In this document: piece after piece, positions 8,688 through 16,395 of the stretch
Position numbering within the stretch: position 1 is the stretch's first letter
How the letters are laid out: every line of letters begins with the position of its first letter
Assembly: GCF_009806555.1 (NCBI RefSeq)
Contig: NZ_VUOK01000022.1
Location: 1-64,000 of the forward strand
Source: Methylobacterium sp. 2A
GTDB lineage: Bacteria > Pseudomonadota > Alphaproteobacteria > Rhizobiales > Beijerinckiaceae
Reading direction: 5' to 3'
Length of the DNA: 64,000 bases
Notes under the pieces: model-generated
The model's input: only the letters and a program-made list of their open reading frames with translations
Told to the model about the DNA's origin: nothing
Database searches by the model: none
Position numbers and translations under genes: made by a program

Positions 8688-9401
8688 ATGTCCCAGGGTC
8701 CGCTGATGCCCAAGGCGACCGCCGTCTGGCTGGTCGAGAACACCTCGCTGGCCTTCGAGCAGATCGCCGATTTCTGCAAGCTGCACCCGCTGGAGGTGAA
8801 GGGCATCGCCGACGGCGAGGTCGCGGCCGGCATCAAGGGGCTCGATCCGGTCTCCACCGGCCAGCTCACCCGCGACGAGATCGAGAAGGCCCAGAAGGCG
8901 CCGCACTACAAGCTGAAGCCCGCCGTCTCCAAGGTGAAGCTGCCGGAGGTGAAGCGCACCACCAAGGGGCCGCGCTACACCCCGCTCTCGCGCCGCCAGG
9001 ACCGGCCGAACGCCATCCTGTGGCTGCTGCGCAATCACCCGGAGCTGAAGGATTCGCAGATCATCCGGCTCGTCGGCACCACCAAGTCGACGATCCAGCA
9101 GATCCGCGAGCGGACCCACTGGAATTCGGGCTCGCTCCAGCCGATGGACCCGGTGACCCTGGGGCTGACCACGCAGATCAACCTCGACTTCGAGGTCCAG
9201 CGCGCGGCGGCCGACCGCCCGGCCGCGGTGGCGGCCGAATCCGGCGCCTCGCTCCTGCCGGCCGAGATCTCGACGGCCCGCGAGGACGAACACGACCGGG
9301 AGCACGAGGACGATCACGGCGGCCGCGAGGAGCGGCTCGACGCCGATTCCGTCTTCGCCAAGCTCAAGGGCCGGCACCACGACGAGGACGACGAGGACTG
9401 A
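8688..9401 (+). CDS. trcR: cell cycle transcriptional regulator TrcR (DUF1013)
   Basis: A 237-residue protein of the DUF1013 family, named TrcR in alphaproteobacteria and linked to cell-cycle transcription. The diagnostic N-terminal region is present: PKATAVWLVENTSLAFEQIA (8-27), CKLHPLEVKGIADGEVAAGI, and a helix-turn-helix-like segment HPELKDSQIIRLVGTTKSTI (about 117-136), followed by RTHWNSGSLQPMDPVTLGL. The C-terminus is unusually acidic and histidine-rich (EDEHDREHEDDHGG, then HHDEDDED), probably disordered. It acts in the cytoplasm, with DNA or RNA polymerase as the likely partner. It is followed after 14 bases by a convergent amidohydrolase gene. Confidence 0.9.
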   Translation: MSQGPLMPKATAVWLVENTSLAFEQIADFCKLHPLEVKGIADGEVAAGIKGLDPVSTGQLTRDEIEKAQKAPHYKLKPAVSKVKLPEVKRTTKGPRYTPLSRRQDRPNAILWLLRNHPELKDSQIIRLVGTTKSTIQQIRERTHWNSGSLQPMDPVTLGLTTQINLDFEVQRAAADRPAAVAAESGASLLPAEISTAREDEHDREHEDDHGGREERLDADSVFAKLKGRHHDEDDED

Positions 9402-9414
9402 TCCGGCGCCCTGC

Positions 9415-10440
9415 CTATCGGGCCGCGTCGAAGGCCGCCAGGAACGCCGTCAGATTCTCCGGCAGCGCCGCGCAGAGGTAGCCGCCCTCTTGGACGAGGG
9501 CGGTGGGCAGCCCGGCCCGGGCGATCCGCTCCGCCGCCCCGGCGAAACCCGACCGGGTGACTTTCAGGGCGCCGATCGGATCGTCCGCCGCGGCGTCGAG
9601 GCCCAAAGCCACCACGAGCGCCCGGGGCCGGTGCGCGGCGATCGCCGCCAGTCCCGCCTCCACGGCCTCGAGCCAGGGGGCGTCGCCCGAGCCCGGCGGC
9701 AGCGGCAGGTTCCGGTTGAAGCCCGCCCCCTCTCCCGTGCCGGTCTCGTCGGCATAGCCCGCGTAGAACGGGAAGTAATCGGACGGGTCGGCATGGACCG
9801 AGACCGTCAGGACATCCGCGCGCCCGTAAAAGATCCCCTGCGTGCCGTTGCCGTGATGGACGTCGATGTCGAGGATCGCCACCGGGCCGCCGGTGGCGGC
9901 CCGCATCCGGGCGGCCGCGATCGCGCTGTTGTTGAGGAAGCAGAAGCCGCCGGCGGAATCCGCGTAGGCGTGATGGCCGGGCGGCCGGCAGAGCGCGTAG
10001 GCGTGGCCCGCCGCCAGGGCGGTATCGGCAGCCGCGATCGCGCACTGCGCCGCGCCGTAGAGGGCGGGCCACGTCCCGGCGCGGATCGGCGTCGAGGTGT
10101 CGGCCATGTAGAGGCCGGCGAGCCCGAGGAGACCCTTGGGCGTCCGGTGCATGTGCGGCCGGGCGAAGGCGCCCGTGAGGATCTCGTCGCCGAGGCCCGG
10201 CATCTCGCCCCGGCGGCTCCAGGCCTCGGACAGGAACGCCAGATAGGCGGGATTGTGCACCGCCCGGATCGGATCGAGCCCGTGATCGCCGGACTCCGCG
10301 AGGGCGTGGCCGCCCTTCAGGGCCGCGTCGCGCAGGATCGCGTAGCGCGCGGCCTGCTCGGGATGCGAGATCGGCGTGCCGCGCCGCCAGTACCATTCGG
10401 GATCATGCCGGGGCGATTCGGGGCTGTGGAAGACGCGCAT
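9415..10440 (-). CDS. histone deacetylase family protein (acetylpolyamine amidohydrolase-like)
   Basis: A 341-residue zinc-dependent deacetylase-family enzyme. Motifs are CRPPGHHA (catalytic His pair), GGFCFLNNSAIAAA, LDIDVHHGNGTQGIFYGR (zinc ligands Asp and His) and the third Asp in ALGLDAAADDP; EGGYLCAAL ends the active-site set. Bacterial members hydrolyse acetylpolyamines or other N-acetyl amides. The start MRVFHSPESPRHDPEWYW fits the family, whose N-terminus begins with a short beta strand. Cytosolic, no signal peptide. It is monocistronic as far as can be seen and converges on trcR. Confidence 0.9.
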   Translation of the reverse strand: MRVFHSPESPRHDPEWYWRRGTPISHPEQAARYAILRDAALKGGHALAESGDHGLDPIRAVHNPAYLAFLSEAWSRRGEMPGLGDEILTGAFARPHMHRTPKGLLGLAGLYMADTSTPIRAGTWPALYGAAQCAIAAADTALAAGHAYALCRPPGHHAYADSAGGFCFLNNSAIAAARMRAATGGPVAILDIDVHHGNGTQGIFYGRADVLTVSVHADPSDYFPFYAGYADETGTGEGAGFNRNLPLPPGSGDAPWLEAVEAGLAAIAAHRPRALVVALGLDAAADDPIGALKVTRSGFAGAAERIARAGLPTALVQEGGYLCAALPENLTAFLAAFDAAR

Positions 10441-10484
10441 CCCGGGAGGTTAGGGCATGAGCCCGGAAACCGGAATGCGCCGCC

Positions 10485-11885
10485 TCAGGGCTGCCCGAGC
10501 GAGGAATCGTCCGCCCCCGTGGCGGTCAGATGAGATAGACCGTTCCGTCCAGGCGGAACACCTTGGGGCAGTCCGTCGCGTCGACCAGGCGCTGGGCCGC
10601 GTCCAGGGAGATGTGGCGGGCCTTGGCAATCTCCGGCAGCGTCATCCAGCGCGCGTTCATGGCCAGGTTTCCTCCGTGATGTCGGCGTGGTGCGGGTCAA
10701 CGGCGGAGCCGGCGGCGGGTTCACCGCCGCGTCGTCCGGGGCGATGAGGCTGTGCGGGTCGCGCACGAGCCAGCCGGACGGCTCCGGCGGCTCGGCGGCG
10801 ATCTCGCGGAGCAGGGTCGGAACCCGCGCCCAGGGCTCGGTGACGGGCCGGATCGCGGTCCGCTCCTGTCCGCCGGCGATGCGGATATCCGCCCAGCGGG
10901 CGCAGAAGGCCGCGATGCAGTCCGGGTCGAAATGGCGTCCGCTCTCGGCGCGCAGGCTGTCCAGGGCCGCCTCGAAGGGCATCGCCGCCTTGTAGGGGCG
11001 CTGCGTGGTCAGCGCGTCGAACACGTCCGCCACCGCGACGATCCGGGCGGCGAGCGGGATCGCGGTGCCGGCGAGCCCGTTCGGGTAGCCGCTCCCGTCC
11101 CACCGCTCGTGATGCGCCTCGGCGATCTCGGCGGCGAGGCGGATCAACTCGGATGCGCTCCCGCCCAGGATGCGCTTGCCGATGCTGGTATGCGCCTGGA
11201 CCACGGCGAACTCGTCGGGATCCAGCCGCCCGGGTTTCAGCAGGATGCCGTCCGGGACGCCGACCTTGCCGACATCGTGCAGGGGCGCCGCGAGATAGAG
11301 GTTGCGGCAGAAATCCGGGCCGAGCCCGAGCCCCTCGGCGATGATCTGGCTGTAGCGGGCGACCCGCCACGTATGGTCGCCCGTGTCGTTGTCGCGGTAC
11401 TCGACCGCGAGCGCGAGGCGGAAGATGATCTCCTCCTCGCGCTCGCGCATGTGGCGCAGGGCCGCCTCGACCTCGCCGTCGAGCCAGGCCGCCTGCTCGG
11501 CGAGCCGCCGCACGGCCTTGGCGAGGCGGATCACGTTGCGCAGCCGCACGGTCAACTCGACGCCCTGCATGGACGTGTCGAGGAAGTCGGTCGCCCCGGC
11601 TTCCAGGGCGGAGAGCCGCACCGCGTCCGAGATGCCGTCGGCCATCATCACGATGGGCACCTGGGCGTAGTGCGGGATGGTCCGCATGCCGCGGATGAAG
11701 GCGATCCCGTCCATGGCGCGCAGGTGGCAATCGACCAGGACGAGGTCGAAGGCCCGGATCTGCGCCTCGATGAGGGCGGCGGCCGGATCGGCGCAGTCGG
11801 TCACGCTGACATCGGGCTTGGCCTCCAGCAGCCGGCGCAGCCGCAGGCGCATGGTGGCGCTGTCGTCGACCAGGAGTGCGTCCAT
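10485..11885 (-). CDS. response regulator with REC and HD-GYP domains (c-di-GMP phosphodiesterase type)
   Basis: The start is placed at ATG 11885 (MDALLVDDSATMRLRLRRLL), because the 31 codons upstream are low-complexity. REC domain about 1-120: acidic pair VDD, phospho-Asp in DLVLVDCHLRAMDG, then VPIVMMAD. HD-GYP domain about 145-340: DHTWRVARYSQIIAE, LHDVGKVGVPDGILLKPGRL, HHERWDGSGYPNGL and DVFDALTTQRPYKAAM. HD-GYP proteins usually hydrolyse cyclic di-GMP; the residues expected for metal binding are present. The last 60 or so codons overlap a convincing small gene in another frame and are low-complexity. In an adjacent frame the sequence ends DPHHADITEETWP with its stop overlapping that gene's ATG, so a late frameshift is possible. 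Confidence 0.88.
   Translation of the reverse strand: MDALLVDDSATMRLRLRRLLEAKPDVSVTDCADPAAALIEAQIRAFDLVLVDCHLRAMDGIAFIRGMRTIPHYAQVPIVMMADGISDAVRLSALEAGATDFLDTSMQGVELTVRLRNVIRLAKAVRRLAEQAAWLDGEVEAALRHMREREEEIIFRLALAVEYRDNDTGDHTWRVARYSQIIAEGLGLGPDFCRNLYLAAPLHDVGKVGVPDGILLKPGRLDPDEFAVVQAHTSIGKRILGGSASELIRLAAEIAEAHHERWDGSGYPNGLAGTAIPLAARIVAVADVFDALTTQRPYKAAMPFEAALDSLRAESGRHFDPDCIAAFCARWADIRIAGGQERTAIRPVTEPWARVPTLLREIAAEPPEPSGWLVRDPHSLIAPDDAAVNPPPAPPLTRTTPTSRRKPGHERALDDAAGDCQGPPHLPGRGPAPGRRDGLPQGVPPGRNGLSHLTATGADDSSLGQP
10526..10660 (-). CDS. small helix-turn-helix-like protein, 44 aa
   Basis: ATG at 10660 is preceded by a very strong Shine-Dalgarno (GGAGGAAA, eight bases upstream). The product reads MNARWMTLPEIAKARHISLD, then AAQRLVDATD, then CPKVFRLDGTVYLI. 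The LPEIAKARHISLDAAQRLV segment has the shape of a MerR/AlpA-like winged HTH, as in small Methylobacterium regulators I recall, so a DNA-binding or accessory regulatory role is inferred. It lies within the 3' extension of the HD-GYP gene in another frame. In a third frame the upstream gene would stop at TGA overlapping this ATG (ATGA coupling). Confidence 0.62.
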   Translation of the reverse strand: MNARWMTLPEIAKARHISLDAAQRLVDATDCPKVFRLDGTVYLI

Positions 11886-12429
11886 CACGGGCTCCCAGGT
11901 GGAGGCATCTTTGCAGGGGGGGCGGGGCTCCGCGCCGGGCGACACCGAGGGCGGTCCATCCGGAAGGTCGTCGAACATCCCCGTCCGGGATGTTGCCGGC
12001 TCGGCTTTATCGGACTCAGTCCCGGGGTGGGCATGCGCAAGAGATTTATCATTGATGCGGAGGATCCGGGGACCGTCCTGCAGGTTTGAATTGTGCCACG
12101 TTAAAAGGCGGTAAATAACTATTCTGTCGATTTGAGTAGAAACAGTTCTGTATCAAGGCAATATTCTGAGGACCTTGGAAGACGATCTGCGTATCGGAAC
12201 GTTGATTTGCGGGCATAGGAAGTCGAAATCATCGGCGATAATGCATATCCCGTTCGTATACAGCTGCGATCGTGAGCGGGACTGATCGCCGCAGGGGCCA
12301 TGATCGGCCCTCGGCCGGCGGTTCCTCGGGATGCGCTGACACCGGAACGGGCGGCGGCTACCCTCGGCCGCCCTCGGGCGCCGTGTCCGGCGGGGCGGCG
12401 CCGGAGGCCTGTCGGGAGAAGCCGGGACG
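11886..12429. other. divergent intergenic region, AT-rich core
   Basis: This gap separates the divergent HD-GYP and LysR genes. About 12095-12260 is markedly richer in A+T than the surrounding DNA. I find no coding frame with family resemblance. An 18-codon frame from ATG 12034 ending TGA (MRKRFIIDAEDPGTVLQV) is noted but is too short to call. The AT-rich part probably holds promoters for one or both regulators. Confidence 0.4.
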
Positions 12430-13314
12430 ATGATGCGGTTCGATCTCACCGATCTCGGCCTGTTCCGGCACGTGGTCGAGGCCGGCTCGATCACGCACGG
12501 GGCTGCGCGGGCGAATCTCGCTCTGGCGGCGGCCTCCACGCGGATCCGGCTGATGGAGGACTCGCTCGGGGCCGCGCTGCTGACCCGGGGGCGCCAGGGC
12601 GTCAGCCCGACCCCGGCCGGGCGCGCGCTCCTCGTCCATGCCCGCGAGGTGCTGGCCGCGGTCGAGCGCCTGCGCGAGGAGATGTCAGCCTTCTCCGGGG
12701 GTGCCTTCGGCCAGATCCGGGTGCTGGCCAACACCAACGCGCTCACTGAATTCTTGCCGGAAGCGCTCTCGGCCTTCCTGGCCGACCATCCGGGGATCGG
12801 CGTCGAGGTCGAGGAGCGCACCTCCGAGGAGATCGTGGGGCTGGTCGCCGAGGGGGCGGCCGATCTCGGCATCCTGTCCGGCACGGTGGATACCGGCTCG
12901 CTCCGGACCTTCCCGTTCCGGGAGGACCGGTTCGTGCTGGTGGCGGCCCCGGACCATCCGCTGGCGGGGCGCGGGGCGATTCCCTTCGCGGAGGTGCTGG
13001 GTCACGACCTCGTGGGCCTCGACCGGCGCAGCGCCATCAGCCGGTTTCTCGTCGCGCAGGCGGCTCGGGAGGGGCGGCCGATGCGCCTGCGGGTGCAGCT
13101 GCGCGGGTTCGACGCCGTGTGCCGGCTGGTGGAGGCCCGGGTCGGGCTGGCCATCCTGCCCGAGAGCGCGGCCGCCCGGGCCGCGCAGGGCCTCGCCCTC
13201 GCGGTGGTGCCGCTGGCCGATCCATGGGCGCGGCGCGACCTGACCCTGTGCCTGCGCGACCTCGACGGGCTGCCGCCCTTCATCCGGGCCTTCGTGGCGC
13301 AGCTGCGCGGCTGA
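12430..13314 (+). CDS. LysR family transcriptional regulator
   Basis: A 294-residue LysR-type regulator. The N-terminal winged helix-turn-helix spans about 1-62 (DLGLFRHVVEAGSITHGAAR, then SLGAALLTRGRQGVSPTPAG). A linker helix follows and then a type 2 periplasmic-binding-like effector domain (about 93-294: GQIRVLANTNALTEFLPEAL, GAADLGILSG, DRFVLVAAPDHPLAG). The effector is unknown. LysR proteins often control a divergent gene; here the divergent neighbour is the HD-GYP regulator 544 bases away. Start ATGATG; the first ATG is used. Confidence 0.92.
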   Translation: MMRFDLTDLGLFRHVVEAGSITHGAARANLALAAASTRIRLMEDSLGAALLTRGRQGVSPTPAGRALLVHAREVLAAVERLREEMSAFSGGAFGQIRVLANTNALTEFLPEALSAFLADHPGIGVEVEERTSEEIVGLVAEGAADLGILSGTVDTGSLRTFPFREDRFVLVAAPDHPLAGRGAIPFAEVLGHDLVGLDRRSAISRFLVAQAAREGRPMRLRVQLRGFDAVCRLVEARVGLAILPESAAARAAQGLALAVVPLADPWARRDLTLCLRDLDGLPPFIRAFVAQLRG

Positions 13315-13333
13315 GGGGTCTCCGTGACGTCAT

Positions 13334-13467
13334 GGTTTCAAAAGGTCGAGACCTTTTGCGGGTCCAGGGCGGAGCCCTGGTGCCAAGCGTCGCTGGGTGC
13401 CAAACGTCGCCCGGTCTCGGGGCCCCACCCCCGAACCCCGCCAAAGGGCGGGGCCCTTTGGGATCCC
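13334..13467 (+). repeat. family A palindromic repeat, copy 3
   Basis: It starts 20 bases after the LysR stop with GGTTTC and the hairpin AAAAGGTC-GA-GACCTTTT, then CCAGGGC-GGA-GCCCTGG. It ends with the CCAAAGGGC-GG-GGCCCTTTGG hairpin. The AAAGGTC hairpin is nearest to the upstream gene's stop, as in most copies. The sequence just beyond (GATCGCAGAT) is shared with copy 1. Confidence 0.85.
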
Positions 13468-13658
13468 CTGATCGCAGATTGACGCCCTGGCGCGGTCCGG
13501 CTGCCCCGCACCGCAGTCCGGCTCGAAAGCCACACCGAGGACGCGCTGCTTCCAAGGCGGGACAACGGGATCTCGGCCATTGGACACTGCCGGCGTGCTC
13601 CTGTATCACCGAGAACAAGCTTGGCCAGAACGGCTGAGTATTGCTTTCGGGTGGCGAT

Positions 13659-14153
13659 ATGGTGTCGCGAGTCGCGGTTCTAGGGCTCATTCTGCTATCG
13701 GCAAGTGCCTGCTCTCGGCTGCCGAACGTGCCCACCGCGTACAGCTCCCTGCCATCCATGACGGCGGCGCGCGATGCCGGCCTGAAGGAGGTCGTGAGGC
13801 CCGCGGCGCCGGCCGTCCCGGCGGCGGCCCTGCCGGTCATCCGCATCCCGGGTACGGCCCTCGCCCACGAGGACGCGGTTCCCGGACAGCGGGTGAACCC
13901 GACGGATGTCCTGGCGGCCTCGGCGCGCGCGCGGCTGGCCTGGCAGACCCTGCGCCCGGCGGAGCTGACACGGCCGACCTTCGTGGTGAACCGGGACGCC
14001 GTCGCGCGCCTGGGCGTGGGCGAAACGGGGGCGGTCGGCGGCGGCGGCCGGGTCGCGAAGAGCGAGACGCTGTCCTACGACCGGGAGGCGATGATGTCGC
14101 GCCTGGAGAAGGAAGGCCGCAGCGCCGCCAAGCCGATCTGCTCCGGCTGCTGA
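13659..14153 (+). CDS. putative lipoprotein, 164 aa
   Basis: The ATG at 13659 is chosen over an upstream TTG because it begins a lipoprotein signal (MVSRVAVLGLILLSASAC) with a lipobox-like LSASAC; Cys18 would be lipidated. The mature part has an Ala/Pro-rich segment, then a region with RARLAWQTLRPAELTRPTFV, and ends KPICSGC with two more cysteines. No known domain is recognised. It is probably anchored to a membrane face in the envelope. The gap to the LysR gene is filled by repeat copy 3 and about 190 bases without features. Confidence 0.62.
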   Translation: MVSRVAVLGLILLSASACSRLPNVPTAYSSLPSMTAARDAGLKEVVRPAAPAVPAAALPVIRIPGTALAHEDAVPGQRVNPTDVLAASARARLAWQTLRPAELTRPTFVVNRDAVARLGVGETGAVGGGGRVAKSETLSYDREAMMSRLEKEGRSAAKPICSGC

Positions 14154-14220
14154 AACGCGGGAAGCGGACCGCTGAGCGGTCCGTGAGCCCCGAAACCGGC
14201 TTGCGCGGGTGCGCGCCGTC

Positions 14221-14424
14221 TCAGGCCCGATCCGGAGGCTCGCGATCCGCGGCCTGCCGGCGCGCCGCCTGGGCCAGGGCGATCAGGTCGGCGGCGGCGG
14301 TCGGCTCGCCGTTCGAGGTCAGCCCTCCCCCGACCAGCAGCAGGCCCGGCGGAACCGTCCGGACCCGAAGCCGCTCGGCCCGCGCCTTCCGGCGGGTCGT
14401 CCCTGGATCGATCGCGTTCGTCAT
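14221..14424 (-). CDS. small hypothetical protein, 67 aa
   Basis: Frame from ATG 14424: MTNAIDPGTTRRKARAERLR, then VRTVPPGLLLVGGG and LTSNGEPTAAADLIALAQAA. The basic N-terminus, hydrophobic PPGLLLVGG and helical Ala-rich C-terminus do not identify a family. It starts 14 bases after the stop of a 24-codon frame that has a good ribosome binding site, so the two may be coexpressed. Support is codon use and context only. Confidence 0.42.
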   Translation of the reverse strand: MTNAIDPGTTRRKARAERLRVRTVPPGLLLVGGGLTSNGEPTAAADLIALAQAARRQAADREPPDRA

Positions 14425-14438
14425 GAGGCCGAAGCGTC

Positions 14439-14513
14439 TCAGCGGGGGCCGGGCTGCGGCCGCGGCACCGGGATGGTGATGAGTTCGCCGGTGATGGGAT
14501 CGAGGATCGTCAT
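14439..14513 (-). CDS. very small protein, 24 aa, with duplicated ribosome binding site
   Basis: ATG 14513 to TGA 14439 encodes MTILDPITGELITIPVPRPQ plus PGPR. AGGAG lies five bases upstream of the ATG, inside a perfect 14-bp tandem duplication (14515-14528 and 14529-14542), so the Shine-Dalgarno is present twice. The peptide resembles the N-terminus of the next small gene only in MT..DP. Function is unknown; a leader peptide or a true microprotein are both possible. Confidence 0.35.
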   Translation of the reverse strand: MTILDPITGELITIPVPRPQPGPR

Positions 14514-14714
14514 GGGCGCTCCTGCGGTGGCGCTCCTGCGGTGAGGCGCCATGGCAGGCCCCAATTGTGGTATAACCTTGACCGGACGGGTGTTAATTAA
14601 CAGTTTTCGCGGTTGATTTATCAGCTTTATGCCGGCGATTTCTGAATAGGCGTCTAGGCTTCGCCGGCTCTATGTGTCCCAGCGAACTGAGGCCTGTCCT
14701 GCGCCAGGCGTGCC

Positions 14715-15410
14715 CTACACCGACATCCACCGGAGCACGTCGGCCTCGACCATCCCGGCCCGGGGGCCGGCCAGCACCACCTGCCCGCGATCCATCACCG
14801 CGTAGGAATCGCAGAGGTCGCGTGCCCAGGCGAAGTACTGTTCGACCAGCACGATCGCCATCTCGCCCTTGCCGCGCAGATAGGTGATGGCCCGGCCGAT
14901 ATCCTTGATGATCGAGGGCTGGATGCCCTCCGTGGGCTCGTCGAGCACGAGGAGCTTCGGCCGGGTCACCAGCGCCCGGGCGATGGCGAGCTGCTGCTGC
15001 TGGCCGCCCGAGAGGTCGCCGCCACGCCGGTGCAGCATGTCCTTGAGCACCGGGAACAGGTCGTAGATCTCGCCGGGAATGTGGCGGTCGCGGCGCCTCA
15101 GCGGGGCGAAGCCGGTCTCCAGGTTCTCCTTGACGGTGAGCAGCGGAAAAATCTCGCGGCCCTGGGGCACGTAGGCGATTCCCGCGCGCGCCCGGTCGTA
15201 GGGGGCGAGCGCCTGGATCGGGCGCCCGTCGAGGCGGATCGCCCCGGCGCGCACGGGCTGCTGGCCGACGATCGCCCGCAGCAGCGAGGTCTTGCCGACG
15301 CCGTTGCGCCCGAGCACCGTCGTGACCTGCCCGGCCTCGGCCGTCAGCGAGACGCCGCGGAGCGCCTGGGCGGCGCCGTAGTAGAGATCGATCCCCTCGA
15401 CGCTCAGCAT
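14715..15410 (-). CDS. urtE: urea ABC transporter ATP-binding subunit UrtE
   Basis: A 231-residue ATPase of the branched-chain amino acid/urea class. Walker A is GRNGVGKTS (about 34-42), the signature LSGGQQQQLAIARAL, Walker B LLVLDEP followed by TEGIQPSI, and the switch His is replaced by the usual VEQYF of this subfamily. It pairs with UrtD to energise high-affinity urea uptake at the inner membrane. It is the last gene of the urtABCDE run and is separated from urtD by a family A repeat. No urease genes follow within the window. Confidence 0.92.
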   Translation of the reverse strand: MLSVEGIDLYYGAAQALRGVSLTAEAGQVTTVLGRNGVGKTSLLRAIVGQQPVRAGAIRLDGRPIQALAPYDRARAGIAYVPQGREIFPLLTVKENLETGFAPLRRRDRHIPGEIYDLFPVLKDMLHRRGGDLSGGQQQQLAIARALVTRPKLLVLDEPTEGIQPSIIKDIGRAITYLRGKGEMAIVLVEQYFAWARDLCDSYAVMDRGQVVLAGPRAGMVEADVLRWMSV

Positions 15411-15446
15411 GGGGCTTCACCATCGGATTGCGAGCGCAAACACAGG

Positions 15447-15590
15447 GATTCCAAAGGGCTCAGCCCTTTGGTGGGGTGTCGGGGTGAAACCCCGACGGAC
15501 GGATCCTCCACCCCCTTCGAGGGGGTGGAGGATCCGTGCAGCAGGGCTCTGCCCTGCACCCGCAAAAGGTCTCGACCTTTTGAAACCATG
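15447..15590 (-). repeat. family A palindromic repeat, copy 4
   Basis: It lies between urtE and urtD. Read on the plus strand: CCAAAGGGC-TCA-GCCCTTTGG, GTCGGGG-TGAAA-CCCCGAC, an extra perfect palindrome in the middle (GGATCCTCCACCCCC and its complement at about 15500-15533), GCAGGGC-TCT-GCCCTGC and AAAAGGTC-TC-GACCTTTT, then GAAACCATGATC. The AAAAGGTC hairpin end is 8 bases from the urtD stop. Confidence 0.88.
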
Positions 15591-15597
15591 ATCGTGG

Positions 15598-16395
15598 TCA
15601 TCGCCCCAGATACACTTCGACCACCCGCGGGTCGGCCGAGACCGCGTCGATCGAGCCCTCGGCCAGCACGGCGCCCTCGTGCAGGCAGGTGACCCGGCAG
15701 CCGAGGTCGCGGACGAAGTGCATGTCGTGCTCGACCACCAGGACGGCGTGCTCCCCGGCGATCCGCCTGAGCAGGTGGGCGGTCTCGGCGGTCTCGGCGT
15801 CGGTCATGCCGGCCACGGGCTCGTCGACCAGCAGCAGCTTCGGGTCCTGCGCGAGCAGCATGCCGATCTCCAGCCATTGCTTCTGGCCGTGGCTGAGATC
15901 GGCGGCCGGGCGCCCCCGGTGGGCCAGCAGGCCGACGGTCTCCAAGAGGGCGTCGATCCGCTCCGCCTCCACCCGGTTGCGCCAGCCGAACAGGGACGCG
16001 AAGGCCGCGCGCGGACCCTTCAGTGCCAGCAGGATGTTGTCGGCCACCGCGTGGCTCTCGAATACGGTCGGCTTCTGGAACTTGCGGCCGATGCCGAGAT
16101 CGGCGATCGCCGGCTCGTCGCTTTTGAGCAGGTCGTGGCTGCCGTCGAACAGCGCGATGCCGCTGTCCGGCCGGGTCTTGCCGGTGATGCAGTCCATCAT
16201 GGTGGTCTTGCCGGCGCCGTTCGGGCCGATGATCGCCCGCAATTCGCCGCGCTCAAGGGTCAGCGACAGGCCGCGCAGGGCCTTGTAGCCGTCGAAGGTC
16301 ACCCGCAGGTCGTCGAGATAGAGGAGCGCGTCCGTCTCGCGCTTCCGGTTGGCGGGGCCGCTCGTGTCGGGGCGCTCGAGGAGGTCGGTGCTCAT
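15598..16395 (-). CDS. urtD: urea ABC transporter ATP-binding subunit UrtD
   Basis: A 265-residue ATPase starting at ATG 16395, which overlaps the urtC stop as ATGA and so indicates translational coupling; in-frame sequence further upstream belongs to urtC in another frame. Walker A GPNGAGKTTMMD, the UrtD-type signature LSHGQKQWLEIGMLL, Walker B LLLVDEPVAGMT and switch VVEHDMHFV are all present. It is a cytoplasmic subunit of the urea importer with UrtE, on the UrtB/UrtC membrane pair. Confidence 0.93.
   Translation of the reverse strand: MSTDLLERPDTSGPANRKRETDALLYLDDLRVTFDGYKALRGLSLTLERGELRAIIGPNGAGKTTMMDCITGKTRPDSGIALFDGSHDLLKSDEPAIADLGIGRKFQKPTVFESHAVADNILLALKGPRAAFASLFGWRNRVEAERIDALLETVGLLAHRGRPAADLSHGQKQWLEIGMLLAQDPKLLLVDEPVAGMTDAETAETAHLLRRIAGEHAVLVVEHDMHFVRDLGCRVTCLHEGAVLAEGSIDAVSADPRVVEVYLGR

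Noticed and set aside
12034..12090. 18-codon frame MRKRFIIDAEDPGTVLQV
   Set aside because: It is too short, with only a G-rich stretch upstream and no partner gene or conserved context visible.
15447..15590. CRISPR array, from the many short palindromes
   Set aside because: The stems differ from one another, there are no regular spacers between identical repeats, and the same unit recurs singly in other intergenic gaps. No cas genes are present.
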